Below are positions 40,868 through 49,787 of a DNA stretch of 49,831 bases, piece after piece. The stretch lies in assembly GCA_964634795.1 (NCBI GenBank), contig CAZWLL010000010.1, positions 1 to 49,831 on the forward strand. Direction: 5' to 3'. Below the pieces are notes generated by a model. The model saw nothing but the letters and a program-made list of their open reading frames with translations, made no database searches and had not been told where the DNA came from. Position 1 is the stretch's first letter; each line of letters opens with the position of its first letter. The position numbers and the translations under genes are program-made. This stretch comes from UMGS1696 sp964634795. Its GTDB lineage: Bacteria > Bacillota > Clostridia > Oscillospirales > CAG-272.

Positions 40868-43465
40868 TTAGTTTTCTACATCGTAAGTTGCTTCGGTTTT
40901 GTCGTTAATGGTGATTCTGTTGTATATTTTCAGGTGACCGCCTTGCTGTTTAATTGATTTACCGTTATAACGCATTATGTTAATCACAGTTAAGTCACCT
41001 TCATTCAGTGTAACAAGTGCATACTTCATTCCGATGTTGTCTGCGCCGAGGTTAATACCGATAATGTTTTTTCCGCTGTTGCAGTATAAAAATTTAGCAG
41101 TGCCATAACAGAAGGTGTTGCTTATGGTAATATCTTCACCGCCGTCTATTGTGATGTAAGCACCTTCACGTCTCAGTATTTTGTCAAACAAAAGAGGGAA
41201 GAGATCCTCTGATTTTACCGTTTGGGTTTGCTCGGGAGAGCCGCATCTTTGGATAACTGTACCGTTCTGCAAACAGCCGGTCAGTGTGCCGCCCTTACCG
41301 CCGAGAAGATATGTGTTTTCGTAGCAGCATGTAGATACTTTCTTGATGAAGAAGAAATCACAATCTGAAAAATCAAATCCCAAGTTTGCGGATGCCAAAG
41401 AGCAGTTTACAGCATATACACCGACTCCATTTCCGCGTACAGCGTATGTGGTTGTTTTGTCATCAACGTAAGGAGTATTTTCGGGATACCTGATTCTGAT
41501 TCCGTTAATACCCGCATTATCACCGTCAAGCGTTATGAATGCCTGTGCTGTTTCAGCACCTTCTGATGGGTCATCACCGTAATAACAATAGATAAGTGTT
41601 CCACTGTAGCTTCCGCCTTGGTCACGTGTTGCAACAGAAGAAGAACCTCTAAGCTCGACTCCCGCAGGAACAGTTATAGGGTTGTCAAAGCGATATATTC
41701 CTCCCGGCAGATATACTACTCCGCCTTCCTTACCGGCTTCATCAAGTAAAGCTTGAACTGTACTGCTCATATCGACAGAGTAATCCGCAGGAGCGTTTAC
41801 AGTATAAAGCTTTGCGTTTGGTTTTACGTAGCTTCTATCATAATCGAGCGTGATATATGAAGTATCATCGTCATATATTTCAACATTGCCCGATGTTTCT
41901 CCGCTTAAATCAACACCGCATAGCTTTACAAGTCCGTCTGTTTTGTTGTTTATTCCACCTTCGATAACGGAATTCGCAATAACCATTCCCCAACGTGAAT
42001 CGAGTTCAACAAGATCGATTCCGAGCTCACAATCAGTGATACTGATATCGAACATTGAGCCTGCAAATTGAATTCTTTTACCGTACGTGATTTGAACACC
42101 GATTTTGCATCCATCGACGTATAAGCCGCTGAATTCGGTCCATTCAAGGTCGCCGAGAATCAGTCCAATTGTGTTTTGCTTAATATAAGATGAAAGAACA
42201 TCCGCATCAGGTTTTTTCATACCAAGTGATTCATTGGCTTCAAGCCAGTATTTTGTGTTGACGATTACATTTTGCCACGTGCCGACATCAGCTTGATTAT
42301 AAACCTCTGCACCTGTATATAAATATGTGCCCTTAACGTTTTCTATGGTAAATTGTTCATGTGCTCCCGATTCTGTGCAGCAGGCTCCTATGCCTCTGTA
42401 TCCGTTTATAACAGTACAATTCTTGACAGTTGAAAGCATGTAGTTGTCTCCCTGTCCGTTTGTGTAGAAGGTAAACGGGTATGGTTTAACATCTTCCGGT
42501 GATTGATCATAGTAATATACGGTAAGTCCTAAAACTCCTCCGGAACCGCCGAGCATGAACAATCCCTTAGTGTCGACATCCTCCGATTTGCCGCAATATA
42601 TAATAACAGTACCGTAATTGTTGCCGTCATCGGGATCCTGCCAGTCACCTCTTAGTGTAACATAAGCAGGAATACTGATAGAATCAGTTACAATATACTG
42701 TCCTGCGGGCAGGTATACAGTACCTCCGCCATTATTCTTACAATCATCTAATGCCTTTTGAATGCCTGCTGTAGAGTCACCTATACCTTCACCTGAAACA
42801 GCATATCCGTCAAGTGTGGGAATTATATCTGCAATTACAACGTCATCAGTCGGATATATGGTTTCCGCAATGCGAGGGGAAGATAAGCCTGTTGAATTGT
42901 CCTCCAGCACAGTGTCAAGAGGATCAGGTATATATGTTCCGACATAAGCAAAGTCAGACGTAACATCCTTTGGTGATATATTATTGATAAAATAATCAAC
43001 AGCTTGTAATGTTGAGGAATTATTTTTTCCGCAGATAACAAGCTTTGTACCGACAGTTTTAATTATGAATTTGCCGTCATCGAGACTGTTAAGAACTTCC
43101 GTTGATTCGGGGCGATTTGTTTCACCTACAAGAATTTCGAAAACATCTTTCACATCATCTTGCGTTTTATCAAACAAGAAATCCGTAGATATCCCGATAG
43201 AAGTATCAAGAGCGCTTTCTATATACTTTTTTAAGTTTACACACGGTTTTGCCATAATATCATAGCGGACATCTTCATAGATAACTGTGAACGGTGAAGA
43301 ACCGTCTTCCGCAACAAGAAAAGAAGAAATATTCTGCATAGTATCCTCGCTTTCCGAATTAAGACTGCTGTTGTTATGCTGTTTATTTGTTGATTGGGAA
43401 TTACATGCCGTAAATAGGCATATAATTATTATTACAGTTATTAAAAACAGCTGTTTCATAGTCAT
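40868..43465 (-). CDS. Beta-helix lipoprotein, pectate-lyase-3 superfamily
   Basis: This 865-residue lipoprotein has a signal ending at Cys21 (CLFTAC), an Asn/Ser-rich tether, an N-terminal module (about residues 50-180) and two right-handed beta-helix units. Each helix starts with the same signature, a phage tailspike/pectate-lyase-3 entry: DSTAGIQKALDDCKNNGGGT with YLPAGQYIVTDSISIPAYVTLRG, and STVQALLDEAGKEGGVVYLP with GGIYRFDNPITVPAGVELRG. This repeat indicates an internal duplication. It probably binds or cleaves surface polysaccharide. Its ATG overlaps the stop of a glycerol-3-phosphate dehydrogenase-like gene by four bases (ATGA); a second ATG six bases in is an alternative start. No catalytic residues can be assigned. 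Confidence 0.78.
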   Translation of the reverse strand: MTMKQLFLITVIIIICLFTACNSQSTNKQHNNSSLNSESEDTMQNISSFLVAEDGSSPFTVIYEDVRYDIMAKPCVNLKKYIESALDTSIGISTDFLFDKTQDDVKDVFEILVGETNRPESTEVLNSLDDGKFIIKTVGTKLVICGKNNSSTLQAVDYFINNISPKDVTSDFAYVGTYIPDPLDTVLEDNSTGLSSPRIAETIYPTDDVVIADIIPTLDGYAVSGEGIGDSTAGIQKALDDCKNNGGGTVYLPAGQYIVTDSISIPAYVTLRGDWQDPDDGNNYGTVIIYCGKSEDVDTKGLFMLGGSGGVLGLTVYYYDQSPEDVKPYPFTFYTNGQGDNYMLSTVKNCTVINGYRGIGACCTESGAHEQFTIENVKGTYLYTGAEVYNQADVGTWQNVIVNTKYWLEANESLGMKKPDADVLSSYIKQNTIGLILGDLEWTEFSGLYVDGCKIGVQITYGKRIQFAGSMFDISITDCELGIDLVELDSRWGMVIANSVIEGGINNKTDGLVKLCGVDLSGETSGNVEIYDDDTSYITLDYDRSYVKPNAKLYTVNAPADYSVDMSSTVQALLDEAGKEGGVVYLPGGIYRFDNPITVPAGVELRGSSSVATRDQGGSYSGTLIYCYYGDDPSEGAETAQAFITLDGDNAGINGIRIRYPENTPYVDDKTTTYAVRGNGVGVYAVNCSLASANLGFDFSDCDFFFIKKVSTCCYENTYLLGGKGGTLTGCLQNGTVIQRCGSPEQTQTVKSEDLFPLLFDKILRREGAYITIDGGEDITISNTFCYGTAKFLYCNSGKNIIGINLGADNIGMKYALVTLNEGDLTVINIMRYNGKSIKQQGGHLKIYNRITINDKTEATYDVEN

Positions 43466-44511
43466 TTTGATATATATGTGAATTTGTCCCAGGGAATATT
43501 TACCTCTGCTTTGTTTGAAAGAATATCATCAACATGCATAAGAAGCGGAAAATCGTTTAGATTTAATTTTCCCATTTCGGCAAGCTTCTTTACAGCTCGA
43601 GCAACTCTTACAGCTACAACCAGAGATTCGAGTGTGACACCGTGTAGTTCCTGTTTTGCTTCATCAATGTTAAGTCCGCGTCCGAGAAGTATTCCGACAA
43701 GTCTTGTTCTTCCTCCGTAAACTGTTACATAAAGATCTCCCGCACCGACACATAGATTATCGAGAGTACCTGAACCTTGCAGTTCAAGCAATTTAGCCAT
43801 TTCCTTGACACTTTGTCCGAATACAGCTGCTTGAGAATTAAAGTGAAGTTCACTGTCGATACCGAAAACCCGCTGATTGACACCTATAGTTAATGCGATT
43901 CCGAGTGCGTATCCGTTTTTCAGTGCAACAGCACTTTCAATACCGGTTACATCGGTAGACAAACTGATATGGTAATAATCTGTCTGCATAACTGACTTCA
44001 GAAACTCAAGTGTCTTTAAGTCAGAACCGCAGAAAACAACTTCCGTATTATCATGAGCAACCAATTCATAGCTTGTGCATGGCCCGCCGACAGCGTTCAA
44101 TGAAAGCTTTTTATTGATTTTATTGAGTCTTTCAGCCCAGAGTGCGGGATATGTAAGCAAAGTACCGTTTTCGGTATCGAATAAACCTTTGGTAACAGTA
44201 AGAACCGGTATATTATCCGGGATTTTCGGAAGAACATTATCACTGAACCAATCAACACCGAAGCTGCTTATTCCGCCGATAATCATATCTGCATCCTTAA
44301 TAGCAGTTTCCATATCTTCAATTTGATAAAATTTAACACCGCTTGGAAAATCGGTCTTGAATTTGGGGTGACGATTTGTTTTCAGACATGTATCGATTAT
44401 TTCTCGGTCAAGGTGAGTTCCCACTAATCTGACTTCATTTCCGTTTTCACGAGCAGGGAAGGCAAGTGCTGAACCCATCATTCCGGAACCGATTATTGTG
44501 ACAATAGCCAT
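43462..44511 (-). CDS. Divergent NAD(P)-dependent glycerol-3-phosphate dehydrogenase-like protein
   Basis: This 349-residue protein has the N-terminal dinucleotide fold (IIGSGMMGSALAF) and C-terminal helical domain of GpsA, which makes sn-glycerol 3-phosphate for lipids. VTKGLF, the ALKNGYALGIALTIGV helix with the catalytic lysine region and GAGDLYVTVYGGRTRLVGILLGRG match the family frame. However, the substrate-binding segments differ from ordinary GpsA: GGPCTSYE replaces the usual GPSFAxE, and the GxGD(L)xxT segment is altered. It may therefore act on another sugar or polyol phosphate. GGAGG precedes the ATG. It overlaps the next gene by four bases, an unexpected pairing with a surface beta-helix lipoprotein. 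Confidence 0.75.
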   Translation of the reverse strand: MAIVTIIGSGMMGSALAFPARENGNEVRLVGTHLDREIIDTCLKTNRHPKFKTDFPSGVKFYQIEDMETAIKDADMIIGGISSFGVDWFSDNVLPKIPDNIPVLTVTKGLFDTENGTLLTYPALWAERLNKINKKLSLNAVGGPCTSYELVAHDNTEVVFCGSDLKTLEFLKSVMQTDYYHISLSTDVTGIESAVALKNGYALGIALTIGVNQRVFGIDSELHFNSQAAVFGQSVKEMAKLLELQGSGTLDNLCVGAGDLYVTVYGGRTRLVGILLGRGLNIDEAKQELHGVTLESLVVAVRVARAVKKLAEMGKLNLNDFPLLMHVDDILSNKAEVNIPWDKFTYISK

Positions 44512-44552
44512 AATATTCCTCCAGTTAAATAGTATAATTAATAATCACAGCT

Positions 44553-44582
44553 ATTATATCATATAAAAAGTGAAAAGGACAA
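44553..44582 (-). promoter_or_regulatory. Probable promoter of the GpsA-like gene
   Basis: On the minus strand TTGTCC (44582-44577) and TATAAT (44558-44553) are 18 bases apart with an extended TGa; the -10 box is strong and the -35 box moderate. Confidence 0.5.
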
Positions 44583-44598
44583 GCTTCGTGGGAAATTT

Positions 44599-45273
44599 TT
44601 ATAGATTTTGTATTTTCTTATATATATCCTGCATACGGTTATCAATGTCGGAAATTTCATTTGCGCATTCGAGCATATGCTTTTGTAAATCACCGGGAAT
44701 AGATTTATCGGATTTATAACGCAAATCGTGTTCAAGGCTTGCCCAGAAATCCATTGCGACTGTTCTTAGCTGAACTTCAACACGAACGAGTTCTGTTTTG
44801 TCGGAAAGATAAATCGGAATTTCAATATCTAAGTGAAGGCTTCTGTATCCGTTGTAATTGGGATTCTTTATATAATCCTGTTCTTTTATGAGTTTTATGT
44901 CCGATTGTCTGAGAAGCATATCCGCAACCGAATATACATCGTCTATGTAGCAGCATACAACTCTGACCCCGGCTATATCATTTATATTTTCTTTGGCTGA
45001 TTCAATTGAAAGATCTTTTCCGCGTTTTAAGAGCTTTTTAACAATGCTGGTTTGAGACTTAAGTCGGGACTCTATGTGATGAATAGGATTGCGCTCGTAT
45101 TTAACCTTGAATTCGTCATTAAGAATTTCAAATTTGATTGTAAGTTGTTTAATTGCCGAATTATAAAGATGTTCGAGCTCCGATAATTCCTTGTAATCCG
45201 CAATCAATTCATTTGCATCGATGTGCTGTGTGCTTTCACCGTTTTTAATTATTATATTAAGATCGTTTTCCAC
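44599..45273 (-). CDS. Small alarmone synthetase (RelQ/YjbM-like)
   Basis: This 224-residue cytoplasmic protein contains only the (p)ppGpp synthetase domain of the RelA/SpoT family, with no hydrolase or regulatory domain. It shows the RLKSQTSIVKKLLKRG basic stretch, the IAGVRVVCCYIDDVY strand, the nucleotide-binding IKNPNYNGYRSLHLDIEI and the EVQLRTVAMDFWASLEHDLRYK block. Length and layout fit stand-alone synthetases that make pppGpp, ppGpp or pGpp from GTP or GDP. The start codon is GTG at 45273 with GAGG seven bases before it. A TGaTATAAT extended -10 lies upstream at 45308-45313. Confidence 0.93.
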   Translation of the reverse strand: MENDLNIIIKNGESTQHIDANELIADYKELSELEHLYNSAIKQLTIKFEILNDEFKVKYERNPIHHIESRLKSQTSIVKKLLKRGKDLSIESAKENINDIAGVRVVCCYIDDVYSVADMLLRQSDIKLIKEQDYIKNPNYNGYRSLHLDIEIPIYLSDKTELVRVEVQLRTVAMDFWASLEHDLRYKSDKSIPGDLQKHMLECANEISDIDNRMQDIYKKIQNL

Positions 45274-45370
45274 AATATACCTCGTGAATTAACTTATTCT
45301 TCTATTTATTATATCACAAATATTTGAACGATATAATATAAATAAATGGTAATTTTGTGTAGAAACAAAA

Positions 45371-45397
45371 AAGGTACCTTCCGAAGAAGATACCTTT
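45371..45397 (-). terminator. Terminator of the gap gene
   Basis: On the minus strand AAAGGTATCTTC and GAAGGTACCTTT pair around a TTCG loop and are followed by a T-run, just after the GAPDH stop codon. Confidence 0.85.
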
Positions 45398-45412
45398 AAA
45401 ATATAAGTTAAA

Positions 45413-46444
45413 TTAGTTGAGTTCTGCGAAGTACTTAATTGTACGAACCATCTGGCTTGTATAGGAGTTTTCGTTATCGTACCAAGAAACAACCTGTACC
45501 TGGTATGTATCGTCATCAATCTTAGTAACCATTGTCTGAGTAGCATCGAACAATGAACCGTACTTCATACCAACAACGTCGGAAGAAACGATGAGTTCTT
45601 CGTTGTAACCGAAGGAAGCGGAAGCCTGAGCCTTCATAGCGGCATTGATGGAATCCTTTGTAACGTCCTTACCCTTAACAACAGCAACAAGGATTGTTGT
45701 GGAACCTGTTGTAACAGGAACTCTCTGAGCGGAACCGATAAGCTTGCCGTTGAGTTCGGGGATTACAAGGCCGATAGCCTTAGCAGCGCCTGTTGAGTTA
45801 GGAACGATGTTAGCAGCGCCTGCACGAGCTCTTCTGAGGTCACCCTTTCTCTGAGGACCATCAAGAATCATTTGGTCACCTGTGTAAGCGTGAACAGTTG
45901 TCATGATACCGGAAACGATCGGATATGTATCGTTAAGAGCCTTAGCCATAGGAGCGAGGCAGTTTGTTGTGCAGGAAGCAGCGGAGATGATCTGGTCATC
46001 AGATGTAAGTGTCTTTTCGTTTACAGAGAATACGATAGTCTTAAGGTCATTGCCGGCGGGAGCGGAAATAACAACTTTCTTAGCGCCTGCTGTGATATGA
46101 GCCTGTGACTTTTCCTTAGATGTGTAGAAACCTGTGCATTCGAGAACAACGTCTACATCAAGCTTGCCCCAAGGACAATCTGCAGCGTTCTTTTCAGCAT
46201 AAATCTTGATTTCCTTACCGTCAACTATGATGGAATCTTCAGTGGATTCAACAGTGTGCTTATTTTCGCCGATCTTGCCAAGGAAAGAACCCTGAGCTGT
46301 ATCATACTTAAGAAGGTGAGCGAGCATAGCGGGACTTGTAAGGTCGTTGATAGCAACAACTTCATATCCTTCAGCGTCGAACATCTGGCGGAAAGCAAGA
46401 CGACCGATACGACCGAAACCGTTAATAGCAACTTTTACTGACAT
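45413..46444 (-). CDS. gap: Glyceraldehyde-3-phosphate dehydrogenase, type I
   Basis: This 343-residue glycolytic enzyme oxidises glyceraldehyde 3-phosphate with NAD and phosphate. It has the Rossmann start VAINGFGRIGRLAF, the catalytic Cys158 in SAASCTTNC, HAYTGDQMILDGPQRKGDLRRARAGAANIVPNSTGAAKA and WYDNENSYTSQMVRT near the C-terminus, all diagnostic. The codon pattern is strongly biased (repeated GCC, AAG and GGT choices), as expected of a highly expressed gene. GGAGG precedes the ATG, and a good promoter and terminator make it a single-gene unit. Confidence 0.97.
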   Translation of the reverse strand: MSVKVAINGFGRIGRLAFRQMFDAEGYEVVAINDLTSPAMLAHLLKYDTAQGSFLGKIGENKHTVESTEDSIIVDGKEIKIYAEKNAADCPWGKLDVDVVLECTGFYTSKEKSQAHITAGAKKVVISAPAGNDLKTIVFSVNEKTLTSDDQIISAASCTTNCLAPMAKALNDTYPIVSGIMTTVHAYTGDQMILDGPQRKGDLRRARAGAANIVPNSTGAAKAIGLVIPELNGKLIGSAQRVPVTTGSTTILVAVVKGKDVTKDSINAAMKAQASASFGYNEELIVSSDVVGMKYGSLFDATQTMVTKIDDDTYQVQVVSWYDNENSYTSQMVRTIKYFAELN

Positions 46445-46513
46445 TTGAATTTCCTCCGAAATATATATAAATTAATTCATGGGATACAAGTTTTTTATTC
46501 CCCTCAAGGATAT

Positions 46514-46542
46514 ATTTTACCGCAATAACGCAAATTAATCAA
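46514..46542 (-). promoter_or_regulatory. Sigma-A promoter of gap
   Basis: TTGATT (46542-46537) and TAAAAT (46519-46514) on the minus strand with a 17-base spacer; the leader is about 65 bases long. Confidence 0.65.
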
Positions 46543-46620
46543 GGGTTTTCACGCATATTTTTGAGAATTTACTTTTTAGATAAATTTGAAAAATATTATA
46601 TGGCTATTTCGTTCATTATG

Positions 46621-46663
46621 AAAAAATATCATCTTGAACATTCAAAGGTGTTCAAGATGATAT
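46621..46663 (-). terminator. Terminator of the membrane protein gene
   Basis: ATATCATCTTGAACA (46626-46640) and its exact complement (46649-46663) form a 15-bp stem; on the minus strand a run of six T follows. Confidence 0.88.
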
Positions 46664-46671
46664 CTAAAAAA

Positions 46672-47472
46672 TTATTCATCAATAACTTCGCCGCGGGCAA
46701 TAGCTTCTTTTTCAGCTTCAACCTTAGCTCTGAATTCAGCACGTCTCTGAGCTGTTTCTTCAGCACGTTTAGCGAGTTCCTTTTTACGTGTTGCAATAGC
46801 TCTGGTGATTTGTTCTGCGTACTTATCGATATCGGCACCGTAATCTACGCACATTTCAAGAGCTTTATTTCCGTCTTCCTGATAAATTGAGAATACATAG
46901 TATTTAATTTGAACAGGACGGTCTTTAATGGTATAGTCGAAAACTTTTTCTTCAACTTCAGCTCTGTCGAGTTCGTTGAAATAGTAAGAACCAGTAATTA
47001 CTTCGTCGATTGATTCATCTGTTAATGAGAAACGACGTGCGAATACAAACATCTTTTCATTAGTGAAAATCAAGTTGCAGCCTTTGAAGTAGTTTGTTCT
47101 GTTTACACCGTCTTTACCTTTTTTGTAATAAAGCGGCTGTTCTTTTGCGAGGAAGTCATAACCTCTGAGGTTGATAGGCTTAAGCATTTTAAGGAAGCTC
47201 TTATCGTAAACTTCGAATTTCTTTTCCGAACGTTCCTGAAGATTTTTAATTCTTTCGGAAATCTGGAATTCAAAGTCACTATCGGTTGACTTTCCGCCCG
47301 ATGTGAAAGCGAGAACAAGGACACCGATAATAAGAACCAGGATTGCGTAAAGCTTCGGAACATAACGAAGGAAGAAGAGAAGAACTCCTATTGCGGTAAT
47401 CAACCAACCGATGAGAACAGGAATGCTGATCGGCGGAGCTGTAAAATACTTGATATTGCGTTTGGTTTCCAT
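46672..47472 (-). CDS. Membrane-anchored protein with coiled-coil tail, unknown function
   Basis: This 266-residue protein has two closely spaced membrane helices near the N-terminus (about residues 17-57), then a cytoplasmic domain (about 70-220) with many aromatic residues and a C-terminal Glu/Ala/Arg-rich coiled coil (about 225-266). The domain recalls phosphoinositide-binding-like membrane adaptor folds only in a vague way, and I do not recognise the family. Biased codons suggest good expression. It has its own strong promoter and terminator. Confidence 0.7.
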   Translation of the reverse strand: METKRNIKYFTAPPISIPVLIGWLITAIGVLLFFLRYVPKLYAILVLIIGVLVLAFTSGGKSTDSDFEFQISERIKNLQERSEKKFEVYDKSFLKMLKPINLRGYDFLAKEQPLYYKKGKDGVNRTNYFKGCNLIFTNEKMFVFARRFSLTDESIDEVITGSYYFNELDRAEVEEKVFDYTIKDRPVQIKYYVFSIYQEDGNKALEMCVDYGADIDKYAEQITRAIATRKKELAKRAEETAQRRAEFRAKVEAEKEAIARGEVIDE

Positions 47473-47535
47473 AACAACTCTCCATTAAAAAATTTTTTGG
47501 ATGATAACGATTAAACGTGCATTATCAGTAACATA

Positions 47536-47564
47536 ATAATATCACAAAAATACGTTATTGTCAA
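47536..47564 (-). promoter_or_regulatory. Sigma-A promoter of the membrane protein gene
   Basis: TTGACA (47564-47559) and TATTAT (47541-47536) on the minus strand with a 17-base spacer and an extended TGa. Confidence 0.8.
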
Positions 47565-47678
47565 GTGCAACAGAGGTTATAATTGATAAATAGTTACTTA
47601 TTTGACGAGAAAATACTTTGATTTTGTTTAATATTTACAAGCGGACGCAGTCATATATAGCTATATTGACAAGAGACA

Positions 47679-48179
47679 TCAGTGAATCCTGATAGAATCA
47701 TCGTCTTCTCCCTTGATAATATCACGTATAACAACATAATACGAATACTTATCGTTTACTTTAACAAGAACTCGTTCACCTTCCTTGTGACCTAATATAG
47801 CCAAAGCCAATGGCGAATCTTTTGATATGCGATTGTTTAAAATATCGTGTCTGAGAGGTGTTACAATTGTTATTGTTAACTCTTCTTCATCATCCTCATT
47901 CCATAAGGTTACATGGTCGAATATTCCGACCTTGTCCTCATCCGATTCATAATTCACCAAAACCGCATTTTCAAGCATAGCTTTAAGATAACGTATTCTC
48001 GAATAATTGCGGTTGAGCTCTCTTTTTGCGCTTCTGTATTCATCATTTTCGGATAAGTCACCGAAAGCACGAGTACGCTGAACCTCAGCTATATATTTCG
48101 GAGTCAGAACAGTCTGACGATGATTGATTTCATCCTTAATGGTTTTTATTTCAACCTCGGTAAGTTCATTGTTCGGCAT
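47679..48179 (-). CDS. GreA/GreB-family transcription factor
   Basis: This protein (166 residues from the ATG at 48179) belongs to the Gre family, which binds in the secondary channel of RNA polymerase and rescues backtracked complexes. The coiled-coil tip AFGDLSENDEYRSAKRE carries the two acidic residues needed for transcript cleavage. The C-terminal FKBP-like domain (about 75-166) has ISKDSPLALAILGHKEGERV near its end. I prefer 48179 over the ATG at 48188, because AAGG at 48189-48192 is then nine bases away. Two features are less standard: the C-terminal domain has an acidic insertion (NEDDEEELTITIV) and the protein may be an accessory Gre paralog rather than the main GreA. Confidence 0.85.
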   Translation of the reverse strand: MPNNELTEVEIKTIKDEINHRQTVLTPKYIAEVQRTRAFGDLSENDEYRSAKRELNRNYSRIRYLKAMLENAVLVNYESDEDKVGIFDHVTLWNEDDEEELTITIVTPLRHDILNNRISKDSPLALAILGHKEGERVLVKVNDKYSYYVVIRDIIKGEDDDSIRIH

Positions 48180-48215
48180 AAAAAACATCCTTAATTAAAC
48201 ATAATTATTGCCAGT

Positions 48216-48244
48216 ATTATAACACCGAAAAAACAAAAAATCAA
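48216..48244 (-). promoter_or_regulatory. Sigma-A promoter of the Gre-factor gene
   Basis: TTGATT (48244-48239) and TATAAT (48221-48216) on the minus strand with a 17-base spacer. Confidence 0.75.
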
Positions 48245-48333
48245 GTTTTAAAAATTAACAACTTGAATTGCATTGATTGAACCGAACTCGAAATAAAATT
48301 GAATGACTGAAAATAAAAAAATCTATTTACATC

Positions 48334-48362
48334 TTGACATAAATGATTGAATATGATATTAT
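48334..48362 (+). promoter_or_regulatory. Sigma-A promoter of the MATE gene
   Basis: TTGACA (48334-48339) and TATTAT (48357-48362) with a 17-base spacer and an extended TGa. The expected start, near 48368, falls within the 5' strand of the first hairpin of the proposed riboswitch, an unresolved conflict. Confidence 0.7.
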
Positions 48363-48364
48363 AC

Positions 48365-48453
48365 TTCACGAACGCTCGGAGGGTGAATTGTTCTGAGAAA
48401 CAACCGCTGGATAAGGCGCAGACTGAAATGTCTGTCCTTATCCTTTTCTTTTT
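48365..48453 (+). ncRNA. Candidate guanidine-IV (mepA) riboswitch with terminator
   Basis: The leader of the MATE gene has two short hairpins, TTCAC/GTGAA (48365-48387) and TTGTT/AACAA (48388-48403). Their loops can pair through CTCGG (48375-48379) and CTGAG (48393-48397). A strong terminator follows directly: GGATAAGG-C-GCAGAC with GTCTG-T-CCTTATCC (48409-48443), then a T-rich run. Two kissing hairpins plus a terminator upstream of a MATE exporter gene in a clostridium is what I know of the mepA/guanidine-IV class. I recall the architecture rather than the exact consensus, so another MATE-linked switch is possible. Confidence 0.6.
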
Positions 48454-48467
48454 GTAAGGAGGATAAA

Positions 48468-49787
48468 ATGGATTTACTAAATGATAAAATCAAGAAACTG
48501 TATTTCAAGTATCTACTGGCGGCATTCGGCAGCTCGTTTATATCTTGTGTTTACGGAATGGTCGATATGGCAATGGTTGGTCAATATCAAGGCCCGGACG
48601 GAACAGCTGCCTTAGCGGTAGTGGCACCTGTATGGAATATTATTTACAGCTTAGGATTGCTTATGGGAATCGGCGGTAGTGTTTTATTAAGCACTGTAAA
48701 GGGAGAAAATGATAAATCGAGCAAACTCGGAAACCAATATTTTACCGCATCAGTTATCGGCTCGATTGCACTGGCAATTATTTCGTGGGTACTGTTATTT
48801 ATCTATGAGAAGCCGATTCTGACATTCTTCGGCGCCAACGAAACGTTACTCGAGCTGTCGCAAAATTATTTGAGTCCGATTAAGTATGTATTTCCCATTT
48901 TTTTGTTCAATCAAATGCTTGCTGCTTTTTTGAGAAATGACAACAACCCCGAGCTTGCTACATTCGGTGTGCTTGCCGGCGGCATATTTAATGTATTCGG
49001 TGATTATTTCTTCGTGTTTACATGTGACATGGGAATATACGGTGCGGGACTCGCTACGGCAATCGGTGCCGGTATCTCTTTTGTTATTATGCTTGCGCAT
49101 TTCTTTAACAAGAAAAACACACTCAGACTTGTTCGAACAGATAAAATGTTTGCGAAGCTCTATAAAATATCGGTAACAGGTTTTTCTACCTTTATTATCG
49201 ATATCGCAATGGGTATATTGACAATATTATTTAATCGTCAAATTATGACTTACCTCGGCGCCAATGCACTTGCTATATATGGACCCATTGTCAACATAAG
49301 CACTTTTGTACAATGCTGTGCTTATAGTGTAGGGCAGGCGGCACAGCCGATTATTTCAATAAACTACGGAGCGAAAAAAATCAGCAGAATAAAAGAAACT
49401 TTGAATCTGGCTTTGCAAACAACCGCGATTTTCGGTATATTTTGGACTCTTATCAGCATTTTATTTCCTAACATTTATATTTACATTTTTATGGAACCGA
49501 CTGAAGAAATACTTGAAATGGCACCCGCTGTCATTCGTGCATATTCAATTTCATTTTTGCTACTTCCGTTTAATATTTTCTCAACATACTATTTCCAATC
49601 GATTATGAAACCGATATCAGCTTTCATTGTATCTGTTGCAAGAGGCATAGTAATAAGCGGTGTACTGATTTTGGTACTTCCGTATTTTTTACCGGCAAAT
49701 TCAATTTGGTTCGCAATGCCGATTACAGAACTTATTGTCATGATATATGCTGCTTATAAGATAAGAAGTATTCGATTAGATTCGTGA
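48468..49787 (+). CDS. MATE-family multidrug/toxin exporter
   Basis: This 439-residue membrane protein belongs to the MATE family of cation-coupled exporters. It shows about twelve membrane helices in two homologous halves and typical blocks such as FISCVYGMVDMAMVGQYQGPDGTAALAVVAPVWNI near the N-terminus, GIGGSVLLS and QAAQPIISINYGAKK in the second half. AAGGAGGAT gives a strong ribosome site. The leader contains a candidate guanidine-sensing switch, so guanidinium or a related cation may be the natural substrate (inference). It ends 44 bases before the window edge, where no further gene is seen. Confidence 0.93.
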   Translation: MDLLNDKIKKLYFKYLLAAFGSSFISCVYGMVDMAMVGQYQGPDGTAALAVVAPVWNIIYSLGLLMGIGGSVLLSTVKGENDKSSKLGNQYFTASVIGSIALAIISWVLLFIYEKPILTFFGANETLLELSQNYLSPIKYVFPIFLFNQMLAAFLRNDNNPELATFGVLAGGIFNVFGDYFFVFTCDMGIYGAGLATAIGAGISFVIMLAHFFNKKNTLRLVRTDKMFAKLYKISVTGFSTFIIDIAMGILTILFNRQIMTYLGANALAIYGPIVNISTFVQCCAYSVGQAAQPIISINYGAKKISRIKETLNLALQTTAIFGIFWTLISILFPNIYIYIFMEPTEEILEMAPAVIRAYSISFLLLPFNIFSTYYFQSIMKPISAFIVSVARGIVISGVLILVLPYFLPANSIWFAMPITELIVMIYAAYKIRSIRLDS

